From positions 67,527,254 to 67,591,253 of the forward strand of contig NC_080168.1 in assembly GCF_950295315.1 (NCBI RefSeq): a DNA stretch of 64,000 nt, given 5' to 3'. The notes under the pieces are model-generated. The model searched no databases. It was given only the letters and a program-made list of their open reading frames with translations, and was not told where the DNA came from. This document shows positions 63,811 through 64,000 of the stretch, piece after piece (positions within the stretch are counted from its first letter, which is position 1; the number at the start of each line of letters is the position of its first letter). This stretch comes from Erinaceus europaeus. Lineage: Eukaryota > Chordata > Mammalia > Eulipotyphla > Erinaceidae. Position numbers and translations under genes: made by a program.

Positions 63811-64000
63811 ATATATGTACATATGACATATATTATACATACATATGTATAGAGAGAGATGGCAATGAGGAGAGGGGAAGGAGGGAAGAGAGGGGAAAGA
63901 AGGGGAGGGGTGAGAGAAGATAGAGGGAAGGGGAGAGAGACAAAGAAGGGGAGGAAGAGAGAAGGAAATAGGGAGAGAGAGAGAAGGGGGTAAGGGAGAA
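63811..64000. repeat. (AT)-rich tract followed by a GA-rich tract
   Basis: Repeated ATATGTACATATGACATATA is followed by at least 140 bases of GGGGAAG/GAGAGA purine sequence that run off the window edge. Confidence 0.9.

Noticed and set aside
63248..63829. 193-codon minus-strand frame in intron 1
   Set aside because: Composition is Pro/Ser/Cys/Leu-rich with no recognisable protein, and it sits in GC-rich sequence.

Overview
The window is mammalian nuclear DNA, almost certainly from a hedgehog (Erinaceidae, probably Erinaceus europaeus). Three things point there. The region is saturated with a tRNA-derived SINE whose sequence I recognise from hedgehog. L1 3' ends and class II endogenous retrovirus LTRs surround those SINEs. 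There is also a fragment of a Vingi-type non-LTR retrotransposon, a clade known among mammals only from hedgehogs. Gene order matches human 12q12 (REDIC1/C12orf40 next to SLC2A13).

Layout. Positions 1-20,486 hold the 3' part of REDIC1 on the plus strand. REDIC1 acts in meiotic class I crossover formation. Six coding exons are readable (396-584, 4260-4378, 7362-7855, 10806-10875, 18416-18498, 19971-20486); earlier exons lie upstream of the window. One exon between 10875 and 18416 is required by reading phase but I could not find it. From 20.5 to 23.5 kb is a short intergenic stretch with a solo LTR, a ~41-bp minisatellite and a SINE. From about 23.56 kb to the right edge lies SLC2A13 (HMIT, the proton/myo-inositol cotransporter) on the minus strand. 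It has a repeat-poor 3' UTR of about 3.9 kb, the stop codon at 27430-27432, and nine coding exons (2-10 of an expected ten) up to 58310. All nine exons join in phase and give about 462 intact codons. The rest of the window is intron 1; exon 1 lies beyond 64 kb. The two genes converge tail to tail and have no obvious functional link.

The introns carry about 45 SINE copies of several subfamilies, many 5'-truncated L1 pieces on both strands, a partly deleted class II ERV (883-3074, minus strand, with a Lys-type primer binding site), a solo LTR with a perfect 6-bp target duplication, a 5'-truncated Vingi LINE with an open C-terminal frame, and a short internally deleted Vingi derivative. There is also an 80-bp-arm palindrome at 33137-33337 that fits none of these families. 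I found no prokaryotic-type system, CRISPR array, tRNA gene or rRNA gene. The most unusual items are the Vingi pair, the palindrome, the missing REDIC1 exon and a G-rich minisatellite filling most of SLC2A13 intron 9.
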